Source of the DNA: Setophaga petechia
Lineage: Eukaryota > Chordata > Aves > Passeriformes > Parulidae
NCBI GenBank assembly: GCA_024362935.1
Contig: JANCRA010000009.1
Location: forward strand, 15,755,572-15,819,571
Length of the DNA stretch: 64,000 nt
Direction: 5' to 3'
In this document: in pieces, positions 14,036-27,100 of the stretch
Layout: each line of letters opens with the position of its first letter
How positions within the stretch are numbered: the stretch's first letter is position 1
Notes under the pieces: model-generated
What the model was told of the DNA's origin: nothing
Databases searched by the model: none
Seen by the model: only the letters and a program-made list of their open reading frames with translations
Position numbers and translations under genes: made by a program

Positions 14036-14214
14036 CCTGGTAAACAGTCCCCACATAGTGCATTGCTGGTGGCAGAACAGTTGGCCTTCTGAAACCTGTT
14101 AACCAAGGCACAATCCAGACAAGGCTTGCACTTCTGAAAGCCCCAGTCTTCCTTGAATCTGTTTGGCCTGCATGTCATGCACTGTGCATCCTCCCCGTAT
14201 CCAAAGCCGCATTC
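14036..14214 (-). CDS. TNFRSF19: TNFRSF19 exon 4: cysteine-rich domains 1-3
   Basis: The acceptor is CTGCAG (14220-14215) and the donor is CCAGG|GTAAGA (GT at 14035-14034). The exon is 179 nt: 59 codons (residues 60-118) plus two bases of the Gly-119 codon, so it leaves phase 2. It begins ECGFGYGEDAQC and contains RFKEDWGFQKCKPCLDCA and NRFQKANCSATSN, ending CGDCLP. This is the most diagnostic TROY segment, nearly identical to the mammalian protein. Cysteines are at 61, 71, 74, 88, 91, 94, 105, 113 and 116. Asn-104 sits in an N-C-S sequon and is a likely N-glycosylation site. The exon completes domain 1, covers domain 2 and opens domain 3 of the ligand-binding-type ectodomain. No frameshift or stop is present. 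Confidence 0.96.
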
Positions 14215-17200
14215 CTGCAGGGATTAACAAGCAACAGCAAGCTATTCAGTCACTGAAAGCGTGAACAAGAGGAGAATGCCGGGATAAAATGAAGACCTGG
14301 TGTAATTATTACTGAGAGTAGGTCTTTCTTGAGACAAAAGCCAGCCTTTCAGCAAGTTCAAATGTGCCTTCCACTGCTAATAATCTCCCTTACTTCTATA
14401 AGTAATACTTAGTCATCCACTTTATTCATGAAACCACTGTGTATTTGAATGATAAAGGGCTTCAAGGACTCCCACAGTTTCATTATTACTAGCTTATGGT
14501 AGAATTATTGAGCTGTCTGTTTTTTAATTAGGTCAGTCATGTGAAAGCGAAGAAACTGGGACAAGTGAAGTATGAAGGCACTTACTCAGTTACAAAAACA
14601 GCAAAGAAGCACTTTGATATTAAGGTTCATAGCTAAGGTGAACAAAGTTAATTGCCAAAGAGAGTGCACTGATCTTCAAAAGCTTAGGACTTCTGTTACC
14701 AAATAAACCAGAGCTGGTTAATGACCATCAGCTAGGCACAAAATGTTGCTTAGCCAATAAGAATCTCAAAAACTCAATCCACTACAGCTCTCACAGTCCT
14801 CAAACTATCAGAAAAGTTTAACAGATCTGCAGATCACAGGGGGCACAATATTTTACTATATAAGTAATGTTGTTATAATTGGTTATTTCTGCCAAATTTA
14901 GCAGTTTAAAGGCATTATTTCAATTCATTTGCAAAAGGGCACCTAATACAATGGACAAGCTGCAAAGATAAACACCGAGCCATATGTAAAATTCTGGGGA
15001 CTGAATCCTATGAATTCATTACCAAGAACTATCAATCAACTTCTTAGGAGTTATCAAATTACTGGGAGCTGCTATTCCCTCTTATCATCCAAATAGCCTA
15101 TCAATTTTTCTTGGTACTTTGAAGTTTGATTTGATGCATTAGTGATACACCACAAAACTGTAAGGGGAACACAACAAATTGCCAGAAAGAATTAATAGGA
15201 AAGGCACAATATGGGGACCTTGCTCTCCAGTATGTATTTTCAGTGGAAGAACAGGGCATCTTCCCAGTAGGAAAGCTGCAGGAAATCTTTAACTAGGGCA
15301 ACTTCAGAGGAGGTTTCCACCAGTTTGATGCGTATAACCATGCATGTGTGTGATGCATATAAAAAACTTTTTCCAAAGTCACCAACCTAACCAAATCTGT
15401 TGCAAAAAAAAAAAAAAAGCTTTTAAACTTTAGAAACACTCTCAGATTCTCCAAGATCAAACACACTTGGATCCTCCAAGGCTTTGTGCTGAGAAAGCAA
15501 CTATGGGAGGAGCTTTGTGATCGAATTGGCCAATTGGCCTCTAAGCTGAAATGATAAAGTAACAATAAAAACTTCAGATGCATTTTACAGGACATTCCAA
15601 GAATTTTTAATTTTCCTTTATGTTAATAAACTTTACTCTCCTCTGAAAAACAGTCCTGAAGTATGCAGAAAATGAACAATTTATGAAAGCAACTACAAAA
15701 AGATAGTAAAAATAGAACCACAAACTTAGTCAACAATTTTTAGGTTTTGCTTTGTTTTCTTTTAGCTAAAATGTAGCTTATTACTATTGAATATTTTTCA
15801 GATCAAGGAGCAGCAGGCAAATCATTGCAGTTACTAACAAAACCAAGCATCCTACAGTTTCATGCCCTGTACAGCACAGTCCTCCTGCGATATACTGGGG
15901 CCATATTAAAGTTGATAGGCAAAAAATTGAAAAAAAATATAAAACCATTTATTTTCTTTTTTTACTTACTTCAGATATAGACCATTTTACACAATTTTAT
16001 TTCAAATTGACAAGTTTCTACTAGGAATCAATGACAAAGCCATGTCAGTTTTAGCTGTATCTTCCTGTGCTAATTTTTACACTCCATTTCATTTATGTAA
16101 TTGTAAGACTATATACAAAGCTACATGATTACCACCAGGGACTGGAACCAGACAAACCTGTGTTAGATTTTGTGCTCCCTAAAATAAACTTTTTCATTGA
16201 ATATCATTAATCTTTAACACACTTTTTCTAAATACCTACTCTTTCTAGTTAGCTTATTCAAACAGTAGCATTATAGAATATATTATACCACTTAGTTAAA
16301 CCATTTATATTTTGATCTTTTGATAAATCACTTGGAATCAGTCCCTCCCAAGTCCTATCAAACTTTCAAATATAAGGCTTGAATTAACGTAATTATAAGT
16401 TTTCCTTTCCAGACTACCTTTGAAGCTTTGGATCAAAAAACAAGCAGGAAACAAAAGTTAGAATTAAATGCTTTCACTTACTGGCCCAAACTACCAAAGC
16501 TGAATAAATTGTTTCTAGATCAGATCTGCTTTGCTATAACTGGATGTATGGACACAACCTAGTGATCCTTTGCATCATGGAATGGTTTACTTTAGAGCTA
16601 TAAAAATGGTGGATGCAACATAAAGAAATCTTCTGCCCAAGGAATTTACAGTCTCCCATCTTTTCAAAGATGGTTTCTAAGTCTTTGCCAGGAATTCCAC
16701 AGATACCAATTCATAACAACTAAAACTTTATGTATGTGATTTTTCTGTTCACATAATATTTGAGGTTGTTAACTGCCTGGCAGGTGCAAATAAATATTTA
16801 AGCTTGTAAACCAGGCAGAACTTCAAAAAGATCTGTACTCATAATTAACCACATTCCCCAAACTGAAGGATATGATTTAGATGATGGATTCAAACCTTTG
16901 GAAATCTTGGACTTTATAATTTAGCAGTCCAGCAAAGATACAAACAATTGACTGTTCATTTTTTATCAGTGCATGTGCAAAACTAATGTGCACCAGTTTT
17001 CTCTGTGTTCTATTTACAAAGCTGTCAAGTTATATGGCTGATGAGATCTGAATAGTTCCCAACTCCCCCTCACCCTCTCCATCCTCCCACTCTTAACTTT
17101 AAAAGAGAGCTCATCTCCTGTGGCATTTGACCTCAGGACTGCAGAAACGAGAAATAAAATTTGTAATAGCAATCAGCTAGATTTAAAAAAAAACACTTTT

Positions 17201-20200
17201 TATTTTTGTGCCAGAAAAAAAAAAGCACAAATAAACGCTGCCTTTATTTTTGCTGTTGCAAAACTTTCTGTGAAGAACACTTAGCACCCTCCTCCCTTTC
17301 TCTTTTCAATGAATGAAAATTTTCTCTCTCAAAAGATACACAGTACAAACCATTAAACTCAAACACTCCTTTAGAAAAATGAATTCAAGTTAATTACAAA
17401 AAAAAATCTTCAAAATTCAAATGCACCTCAATTTTTTAGATATCTATACAGCTTTCACTACCACAGCAATGTGCCATCTCTTGACCTTTAACTCAGGTAT
17501 CTCCAGAACAACTCTGTTCAGAAGTGTTTCACTGAGGTGTTAAGTGGGGTGACTGGTCAAGGCTGCCTAGGAATCTGCAGCAAAGTAGTTAACCAAACTC
17601 ATAATTTTGTTTCTAGCTAAAAATATTAAAAGCACAGAACAATGCAGACACCTCTTCAAGAACTACCAGGCCACTGTTAAAGTTTTCTTTTACTATGTAC
17701 TAACCAAACATTGATCCAGACAGAACGACTATAAAGGGTACTGGAGTTAGGTGGTATGATTTTTTCCTAAAAGTTGAATCCAACACAGACAGTAAATGAA
17801 GAGTAAATTAGATTTTAAACATTATTTCAATTAAAATAACCTCAAATTTCATTTAAAAAATGCTTTCAAGCATCATTAAGATCATAATCTGCAAGTATAT
17901 TTTAGAATTGTTTCTAGTTCCACTGATTATCCACAAACTATGTAAATCCCTAGACAACACAGCCAAAGCAGTTCCACTTATGCCATGATGATTACAAGAA
18001 TACTTGGTATTCTCAAGAAAAAGTCTACCAGGCATTAAGACACTTAATTGGTGTTGGGTCATGTAACAGGTTGCGGCACTACACTGGTGCTGGGAAATGA
18101 AGCTTTTCCTAATACCTTTGAGTACATGGCCTTTCTAAATAGCACACAGTTTTAGCTTCCTGAACTACCTCAGGCTGTGGGTCAGCCTCATCTAGAATCC
18201 AATAAAGAGCTGGATCTATCAGCAGAAGTCTCTGAGCAGGACAGGCTGTAACAGCATGCTGCAAACATCAGACTTAGCTGCTGTGTCAAAGTGCACAGCT
18301 AGGGTCAGAAAAGTTTCATTCTCACTGAAGATGATTTGACATGCCTACATGCAGCTGCTCCAGTTTCCAGAAACACATGCTGGCCTCTCCTGAGCTGAGA
18401 TCTGCAGGCTTCCTCACAAGTAGCTCTCTTGCTTTGAAAATTTAAGAGTGACTGCAAACATGGCAGCAGCTGCTCTCGGTGGCTTCACTGTGACAGCACG
18501 TCAGCGGCAGCACAGCATGCTGGTGTTCTTGTGTCAGGACTGTCACATCCAGGAGAAGCTTCAAACAGTACCTGCCTGTTTAATTCACAATTCCTTTTTC
18601 TGAGACAACGTGGAAGTCTTCTCTTTCCTCATCATACACCTGGTACAAGGAAGCAAGCTGTGATACACAGCCCCACCTCAGCAACCATCAAGCTGCCTCT
18701 GTCCCACCAGCTGTCTCTCAGTGACAGTATTTATCACAGCTTACTTGATGGCTTCAGGCACTCTCCCTTTTACCTCTTGGTTTCTATTCCTTCCTTGACA
18801 TATATTGTCCTCAGTGCACTGGCTCAGCTGACAACTTTAAAAAAATGGTGGTGAAAGGACTGGAAGGACTTTAATTCTGTACTTGAACATCTTTAAGAAA
18901 ATGGTTGAAACATGAACTTTGTCATTTTTTTTTCTGCATTAATTGTGATTTGTATAAATTTCAACAATATATAAGGCTTGATTTATTTCAGAAACATATA
19001 TAAGATAGGATGAAATGCTGTTACTATCAAGCCAAACCAATGACTATTCAGGCACTGGTAAACTGAAGCCACTTAAAGAAAAGTTATTAAATTATTTGTG
19101 CTTAACTATGTGATGCTTTGCTGCCTACTAAATGAATGAGAAACGCAATAATGCTGAACCATATAAAGCAAACTCTTCCTTCTGAATCAACACAACCATT
19201 TCAGCCTCCCACTCCAGAAGAAAGCACTGCTTAACAAAAAAAAAAAAAGAAAAAACCTGAAAAACCTAACAAAAACCCCCAAACAGAAAAACAGCATGAA
19301 ACAAAGACTGTCCACACTGAAAACTAAGCTAATTCAGTGATTCAACGGCTTCACAAACATTACCAAAGACATGTTTATGAGAAGAAAAGGCTATACAGAG
19401 ATTTTTTTAAATTAACAAATAGAAGCAAAAAAACATGGGAAGCAGCTTTCACTCTCTTCCCCATCAATCCTATTGATACAAGAATAAAGCTCCCTTTCTT
19501 CTGATGGCAATATGTTAAAAGTACTTAATAAAGATACAATTAACATAAGTGATCAATGGATTTTAGTTCTAAGCTAATGTAACATTGAAGCATTGTTGTT
19601 AGAACAGCATATAGGCAATCAGAAAGGGAAACTGCGGGTGGTACTATTACTTTCTTACTTGAAGGAACCAAAATTAATTTTAAAACATTTTTGAAAAAGA
19701 GAGCCCCATTAAACTGTGACAGCAAAAGCTGAAAAGAATGGTCTAGAATCAGAATTAGTTACATGAAATAAGGCTGTCTCTTTGCTGGTTTTGTTTTGTT
19801 TCATGCTATCAAGGGTGCCTGAAGTTGCTTACCTATAAAGGGAGGTCAATCCAATAGACTGAGCATTGGTTTGCAACCAAAATTAAAAGACTCAGCATTG
19901 AATCACAGAATAGACAGGTTAGAAGGAACCTTGAAAAAGCATCTGAAGCAAACGTTCATGGGTCAGGGACCTGAGCTGATCTGAGATGATCCAGCACCCT
20001 GTCCAGTTGCATCCCAAAAGCTCCCAGTGATGGGGACTCTAGGGAGATTGTTTCAGTGAATGGATGTTCTCACTATAAAAAAGAAATTCTCCTGGTACAA
20101 TTTGTGCCCATCACCCTTTGTCTTGTCTATATGGTGCCTTGTGAAGAGAAACCTTCTGTTATACACTATGGCCTCTGTCTACTCTGTTCTACCAAAATAT

Positions 20201-23200
20201 TCCTGCATTACCACGGGCAAGTTGATTTATGTTAGTGTCTCATGTATAAATTGAGAAAGGGCAACAGAATTTCTCTCATTTAGAAAGGTGAAATGCTCAT
20301 AGAGTATAGCAACAAAGATAGATGTATCTAACTGAAGCTGCAAAAAACAAGTATACATACACATATGCCATCTGTACAGCTGGGTTTTTGCCCTGTATTT
20401 CTGTAAAGTCATGACAAGAAAGAAAACGACATATTTAGATTGTAACAGAGATAAAGTAATTTCTCATACACAAGGTGAGAAAAGCTGGGCTTTTGCATTC
20501 AACCATACAGGCTGATGTGTTTTGTTACAAATATAAAAATGAAACCTGTCTGTCAATTGCCTAAAACACTCAGGGTGAACTGAACCAAAACCCCCACCAC
20601 TAACATTACATTTTACTATACACTTAGACACACAATCATGCTCACGCATCCAGCAGTATATCTAGTTTTATCCAGGAGCACTAAATATTTAACAGGAAAA
20701 CTGACATATTATTAAGTGTTAAGAAACTGTTATTAAACTCTAGAATTATTATATCATTGTTTTCTCATATATAAAAAAAGCAAGCAAACAAAACTTCTCC
20801 TGGGCTGCAAATTACTTCAAGTGTATCATTAAAGGTCTCTTCCCTTTGCATTTTGACCTTTGACTTTACATATTTGTTGCTTCAAGCTGTAGTTCTACAT
20901 GACTACTTTCAACCACATTTCAGCTACAGCCACAGCATCACATTCTTCACTATGATTCACAGAGAATTGTACCTCTATTTATAAAGGAAATTATGATTCC
21001 AATCATTTCGGTTTGAACAAAATCTGTTATTTCATTTCTAGTATAAAAGAAAAATATTTTTGAAAGTCTATTACTGTCTGTGACAAGTAATTGCTTACAC
21101 AGTGAAATTAACCAAGCATTCCTATTTTCAAAACCACTAAACTAGTCCTAGAAGAATCAGGACTGTAAACAAAAAACCTATCAGTTTTCTAAACAGTCTG
21201 CCAACTAACAGACTGTAAACAAAAATAGGTGCAGCAAAACCATAACTTCAATAGTGTACTACTGCAAACTATAATCTTGTTGTTTTAGTTTAGCAGTTCT
21301 TTATTGAATGGAGTGTAATTACTGAGGGTCTCAGTTTTTATGCTTTTGGGTTTTGTTCGCCAGCTAGATAAGTGTATTATCTAACTATATAAATACACAT
21401 AGTACTGGCCCACTGTTACAAAGTAACATGTTTACAAGTGTCTTTATAAATTAAAACACTCCCTAGAACATCTCAAATTTAAGGCCAATCTGAAAAAATC
21501 CAAACTAAACCACATCCATGTCATAAGTCATGTCTAAATCTCTGCTTTAAGAGCATTGCTTGTATGACTAAACCTTAACTAAAGCTGCCCAACATATAAA
21601 GGGATTCCCACTGAAGTGTGAAACTAAGTATTTCTGTTAATGCACTGAACAGTCACCGCAGGGGGTCAAGAGATAGAGAAAAGGTGTCACTCAATTTCAG
21701 TAAATCCCTTCAAATCTCACAAAAGCCACAATACTTAACTTGTGCTTTTTTTCAGAGCTGAACATAATAGGAACTACAGAGCCATAAACTGAAACTGAAC
21801 TTTTCTTTTTCCCCCTGCAATTTGAACACACATACACACCAAACTTAGTAATGGTTCATGTTAAAAAATTTTCAAAATAAACATTTCAAATTCCCTTAAA
21901 CACCCTAAATTCCACCTTCAGCATCTTTTTTACACTCTCAGTAGAAGTATAAGACAGACTCTGCCCTTCTGCATGCAAATGGAATGCTCCTTATGGCCCC
22001 ACCTTCCAGGTGTGGATCTGACTGCACAGTTATGTCAGGGTCACAGCTTCACACTCTGGCAATGGGCAAGATGTGGGTTTAGAGCTGGACACTGAAGAAA
22101 AAGGGTTTTACACATGCATGAGACTTGGTAGGTCTACTCACCCTCCTGACACCACCCTGCACTCTTCTTTGCCTTACCATCCTCAGGTCTCTGGCAGGAC
22201 ACTTTGTTTCCTCAAGACATCCAGTCTCCCAAGACACATAACCCATTTTGTTGCCTCCTTCACCTCCAGTAGCTGAGTTAATGAATACCAACATATTCCT
22301 CCCTTTCAGCTATCTTTTCCTTCATTGTTCTCTGTCCCTGCTCATACACAGCACCTACTTTCTCTGAACTGAAAACAACTAAGATCCCCCTCGTGACTTG
22401 CATTCAGACTTGGAATTTTGTTGAAAATTTTGCCAAGTGAACTTTCTATTCTACTGAATCCCAGCCCGTAATCACAACCAGCATTCATCTCCGTTGATTC
22501 ATTTCCACTGCCCTCAAATCCTAGTAATTCAAAAACTTTTATGGGGATTTGCTGTTGGAAGAACTGCAATTGTAATAAAAGCAAAATGCAATTGCCTAAG
22601 ATTCACAATAGTATTTCCTTCTCCATGAAATAAAAAAAACTTCCTATGCGCTTTCTAAATATTATAATGTATTTTTCTGGCCTCAACTTTTTCAATTACT
22701 TTACATGGCATTAAGATTAGAATTAGGTTTATATAATTTTTAATGAATTGTAAAACAAAGAAATTGTTCAAGCCTGACTTGAATCTGACTTCCTAAAGTG
22801 CTCCAACCATAGACCTAGAGAAAACAGAACAATCACCTATTTCCCTCCTGTTCTAAGGAAATATAATAGCTCTCATTTGAATCTTAATCTGTATTTATTT
22901 GTGTATGACCCATTCTGTTAAGACAAAAAAGTCATATATAAAATATTTAAACTTTGTCACCCAAAATCCAGAACCAATTATGAATGCCAGCACCGTAAAA
23001 ATTAAACCCCTCCACGTCAGCACTCGGTACCAATCACTGGTTTGAAATTAATTTTTCACATTTTCATCTACAGAGTAAGGTTATGCAGTCTTAACTCCCT
23101 GTAGTTTTTTCCCCCTTTGTAGTTTTTCACCTCCTTTGTTGTTACCTTTAAAACATTAATTTGAGAGCCCATCCAGATGGTACTGCCTACTTTATTAGTG

Positions 23201-23388
23201 GCAGCATCATTTTCTGAACTGAGCATTTTATAAAAAATGAAACAGATAACATGGTTCTTGAACAACTGCAGAAGGCTCAAATGCCAAAAGTGTACATATT
23301 TTCATGTAAGTACACATATCCATCATTTTAGATCAAATACATAAATGCATTTATCAGAAATAAATTCAAGAAAGCATGATTTCCTTAC
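14215..23388 (-). other. TNFRSF19 intron 3
   Basis: A 9.2-kb intron that separates the exon-3 and exon-4 halves of the first cysteine-rich domain. It is AT-rich and contains a CR1 fragment near 19.9-20.17 kb and an A/C-rich low-complexity run at about 19234-19300. A GC-richer stretch at 18.17-18.85 kb has no recognised content. No other gene is seen. Confidence 0.75.
19899..20170 (-). mobile_element. CR1 LINE 3' fragment
   Basis: The plus strand reads AATCACAGAATAGACAGGTT, then AGAAGGAACCTTGAAAAAGC, and continues with the CR1-type stretch about a ranking of dates-free landmarks such as CATCCCAAAAGCTCCCAGTG and CCCATCACCCTTTGTCTTGT. This is the reverse complement of an avian CR1 3' end, so the element is on the minus strand. 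It is 5'-truncated and diverged. The outer (5') boundary is approximate. Confidence 0.8.
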
Positions 23389-23499
23389 CTTTGAGAGTTC
23401 CATTCCAGGACCACATTGTTTGCAGAGGATACAGTTTCCAGTCTGGTCCCTAAATTCTTGCTCTCTGCAGTCTCCAGTCTCACAAATTACCTTACTTAG
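23389..23499 (-). CDS. TNFRSF19: TNFRSF19 exon 3: end of leader and first cysteine-rich domain
   Basis: The acceptor is TTTTAG (23505-23500) and the donor is AAG|GTAAGG (GT at 23388-23387). The exon is 111 nt, 37 codons, phase 0 at both ends. It encodes residues 23-59, including CETGDCREQEFRDQTGNC and then CKQCGPGMELSK. This matches the opening of the mature TROY ectodomain very closely; mammalian TROY has the same Cys spacing and the GNC...C..CGPGMELSK block. Cysteines at 28, 33, 45, 48 and 51 belong to the first TNFR cysteine-rich domain, which extends into exon 4. The signal peptidase site probably lies near residues 25-28. The phase-0 junctions with exons 2 and 4 give one open reading frame. 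Confidence 0.93.
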
Positions 23500-24056
23500 C
23501 TAAAACACCGAAAACAACACAGTCAAAAAAAAAAAGGAAATTCATCAAAACATACTAAATCTGAAAAATAAATCCATGTTTTGATCTTAAAAATAACTTT
23601 CTGAATTATTAATTACCCTTAGTTCTACAGCAAGCCAGAGTTCATACACTGAGCAGGCAAGGTAATTGTGTGCTGTGCTACAATATGTCCAGAAACTGAA
23701 TACTCCAAGCACCTAAACGATGTACAGCACACTGGAGTAAGAGACGGTCACCTCTGAAGTGAAGCAGCATCATATCCACAGCACTATACTCACTTATATT
23801 TTATATTCTAGTCCACTCCTTCATCCTTGAAGAGGCTCACAAGGTAAAATTTTGTAATTGTGTATGAGGAGCAGCCAGAAATTATACGAATCAGTGGACC
23901 AAGCTTAAGCTCACATCAATAAAATGTGTAAGCATTGTCTGCATGCAGCATTTGAAGACTTTTAGTGTTAGCAGTAATGGGTAAAACAAAAGACACAGTT
24001 TCTATGTCCAGTACAATTTTTTCAACATGGGGGAAAAATATTAATCTTTAACTTAC
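23500..24056 (-). other. TNFRSF19 intron 2
   Basis: A short 557-bp intron interrupting the signal-peptide coding region, phase 0. The donor is GTAAGT and the acceptor TTTTAG. No other feature is seen. Confidence 0.85.
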
Positions 24057-24145
24057 CAAATATGCTAGTAAAATGACAAGCACCTTCAGTTTATCATCTC
24101 TTTGTAATCCTTTAGCATCCATTTCTTGTGATTAAACCTTTCTTC
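24057..24145 (-). CDS. TNFRSF19: TNFRSF19 exon 2: start codon and leader peptide
   Basis: The acceptor follows a T-rich tract and ends in CTAG at 24150-24146. The donor is TTG|GTAAGT, with GT at 24056-24055. The coding part is 24122-24057 and encodes 22 residues, MDAKGLQRDDKLKVLVILLA plus Tyr-Leu, ending in phase 0. An in-frame TAA 12 bases before the ATG fixes this start, and the context is favourable (G at -3, G at +4). The hydrophobic stretch VLVILLAYL continues into exon 3 and forms the core of a cleavable signal peptide that sends the receptor to the secretory pathway. The charged N-terminal segment is not strongly conserved with the mammalian leader as I know it, while the hydrophobic core and position match. 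The 23 bases before the ATG are 5' UTR. Confidence 0.82.
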
Positions 24146-27100
24146 CTAGAAAAATATAAAAAGGAAAAAAATTTATTATATTTGCATTGTTTAAATTGCA
24201 GAAGTCATGTGTCCATCATACTTCATGATACTTGGCATGTCAAAATACCATCTGTCAATGCCATTAACATTTTCAAATGGATTTCTGGAAGCTACTAAAC
24301 AACAAACATATGCTTTAAAAATCATATGTCTTTTGAAGACAAGACAATAAACACAAAGTTTCTCTAGTTTTAAATCTCAAAAGAAGAGAGTCTTACTGGC
24401 TATCAGTCCAGATTACAGAAGATCAGCATTTATTAATCTAACATCCCTAAGATATGTTTCTTGCTTGTAAAACACTCAACTAAGTATGTGATCAACAGAC
24501 AAAAATAAATTTCTTCAAATACACCATGTTGTTTTTATCATTTAAGAGTAGAGACTGACAAATGAAAGGACGTAACCCAAAACAAAAGGAAAATACCAGA
24601 GAAAAATACTAAGAATAGTCACAAAATGCTTTCCAACATGGAACTACTGCAAGCATAATATGCTTTCAAAAACATATAACCAGAATGAACAAAAACTATA
24701 ATTAACACACAATTCCACATTTTATTGCATGAATACCCTAGTTAACAAATTCTAATCAATAAGAAGAAAATATACTTCAGTGTCGCTATTGATATTTTTT
24801 AAGAGAAGCTGTATCTTGAAGTATAAAAAGAGCAAAAGTCTACTAGAAAGAACAGAGCAGGTACAGATGTGTCAGACAGCACTCCACAGGAAAGCCAAGA
24901 TGACATTTTTATGGTTATGTCTCACTTAAGTGATGGCAATGGTCTATGGGCCAATGACAATTACCAGATTAAATGCATGTCAGCATGGGTAAAAACGGAG
25001 ATGTACTTTCAAGGAATACGAATACATACAGATATAGTATTTGACATAGGTTTCTTTTTTAAGTCTGAGTGAAAAAAATTAAGGCAAGTAACATTAAATG
25101 GAAAAATCTCAGAAAAAATTCTGGATGACCAAAACACGACTTCATGGAAAAATCACTGTAGGACAACTAGAAAAATGAAAAAGGAAAGTCAACAAATCTT
25201 AAAAGTTCTGAAGTCATGGGAAGCTGACAATTCTAATGCTGAAAAAAATAGGTATGCATGAACAAAACAATTTCTAGTAATAACAAAGAGCAAACGATGG
25301 ACAGAGACAGTAAAAATACTGTTAAGGCAACTCAGAAATTTCAAGAAACGTTTCTCATCTGTTTTTAGAAACATAGAAAATGGGTAAATACACACACACC
25401 ATACATTATATCATGTACTGGCCAACAAGTAACCAAATATCTTTTAAGTAAAACCAGATTAGATAAGAGACAAATTGTGACACTTTGCACTTCAGTAACC
25501 TTGAAATAAGTATCAAGTCTTAATTTTGATCCTGTTCAATTTTGCTGTTCATTCCCTTTGGAATGCTACAGAAATTCAAGAGTAATATATGAAGAAATGA
25601 AAAAAATAACTTAGAATCATCATACAATAAACAACTCTACCCTGCATTACAGAAAAGCAGTCCTGTAAAACAAGCTTGACTACACTTGATTCAGAGAAGA
25701 CAAGAGAGAAAAGCTAAAAGTCTAAGAGTTAAATAAAATAAACTGGTTAAATACTGATCCAAAGAATCATGCTGAAATTAATGGGACTTGGCAGAAATAT
25801 CCCCATTAACGTTTTTATTTCACGTAATTCTATTTAGTGGAAAAAATAAATACTTCATGTGCTTTCTTAATTGCTATAGGACTTAAAACTTTACAGAAGT
25901 GTGAAAGGGAAATAAAGTTGTAAACATAACTGAATTTCTTACATTTGAATGACAAGTGATTACTCCAAGTCATATGATTCCGTAATAATTAAAAAAAAGC
26001 TAAATCATAATACAGTTCTAATGCAGTTATGACCATCTATAGAATACTACCAAAACTTCAAAACCAGGATTCTTCCTAAGGTTAAAAGTAAGTTTCATTT
26101 TAAGTTCCAATATTTACTTTTGCTTCTGAAAGTAGATGTGTAACATATCAAAAAGAAACTGACAATTGTAATAATTGTATATTTTTGTGTCAAGTTTCAC
26201 ATTGAATTTTCAATACAAAAAATACTGCTGTGCTTTAATAAGAATAATAAGATAAAATATGGAACTGTAACATAATCTAAGAGGCCTATTTTTTCTGTGC
26301 AAGCTGCCTGAAGCACAGAAATAATAAAGCAAATTAAGAACAGCCCAATTAACTGCCCTGCAGACTAATTATCTGCAATAAAACTATATTAGCTTAATGT
26401 AATCCAGGTATATTATGCCTTTTCTCTAATACACAATAACCTGAAGATTTAATATTGTTAAAAACTAGTATATATACAACTTATCAAAATCAATACTGAA
26501 ACAATGTTAATTACCTATTTTCATCTTTTAGTATTCTGGAGTCACAATGGAATAAAAATGAAATGCCAGTACAGAACAAAAAGCAGTATTAAAAATCTTG
26601 CTGGTCATGCTGAATCTTGTATTTCAGTTTTGGAATTGCCCTATCTGTTATAAGATGATCTTCTTATAGGAAGTATCTCAAAGACTTTTAGAATATAAAA
26701 AGCAAATGGCAAACCATCCTGTACCACAATACATTTTGTACACTTAGGTGTGAAATTTGATTGCAGCTGTGAAATATTCTTTATTTAAAAGAAAAACTAC
26801 TGCCTTTATAACAGTCTTGGCAAGTCTAATCACCAGGAGTTCCACAACCCAGAGCAAATTTTTAAAATCAAGTGTTTTATTACTGGCATCAAGCTAGCAA
26901 GGACTTCTCCAACTTACCCTATGCTTGACTAAGGTTCAGTTTTTTGACTGATCATTACAAGTTTCATGAGATTTTACAGCTTTAGGCCTATAATATATCT
27001 TCTCTATAATGAGTCTTCTATGATTAATAAAAATTCCAAAAGAGGCTTTCAGGTCTGTGGACTTTAAACTTCAGAGCACTTCAGCAGCACCAAAACACAT

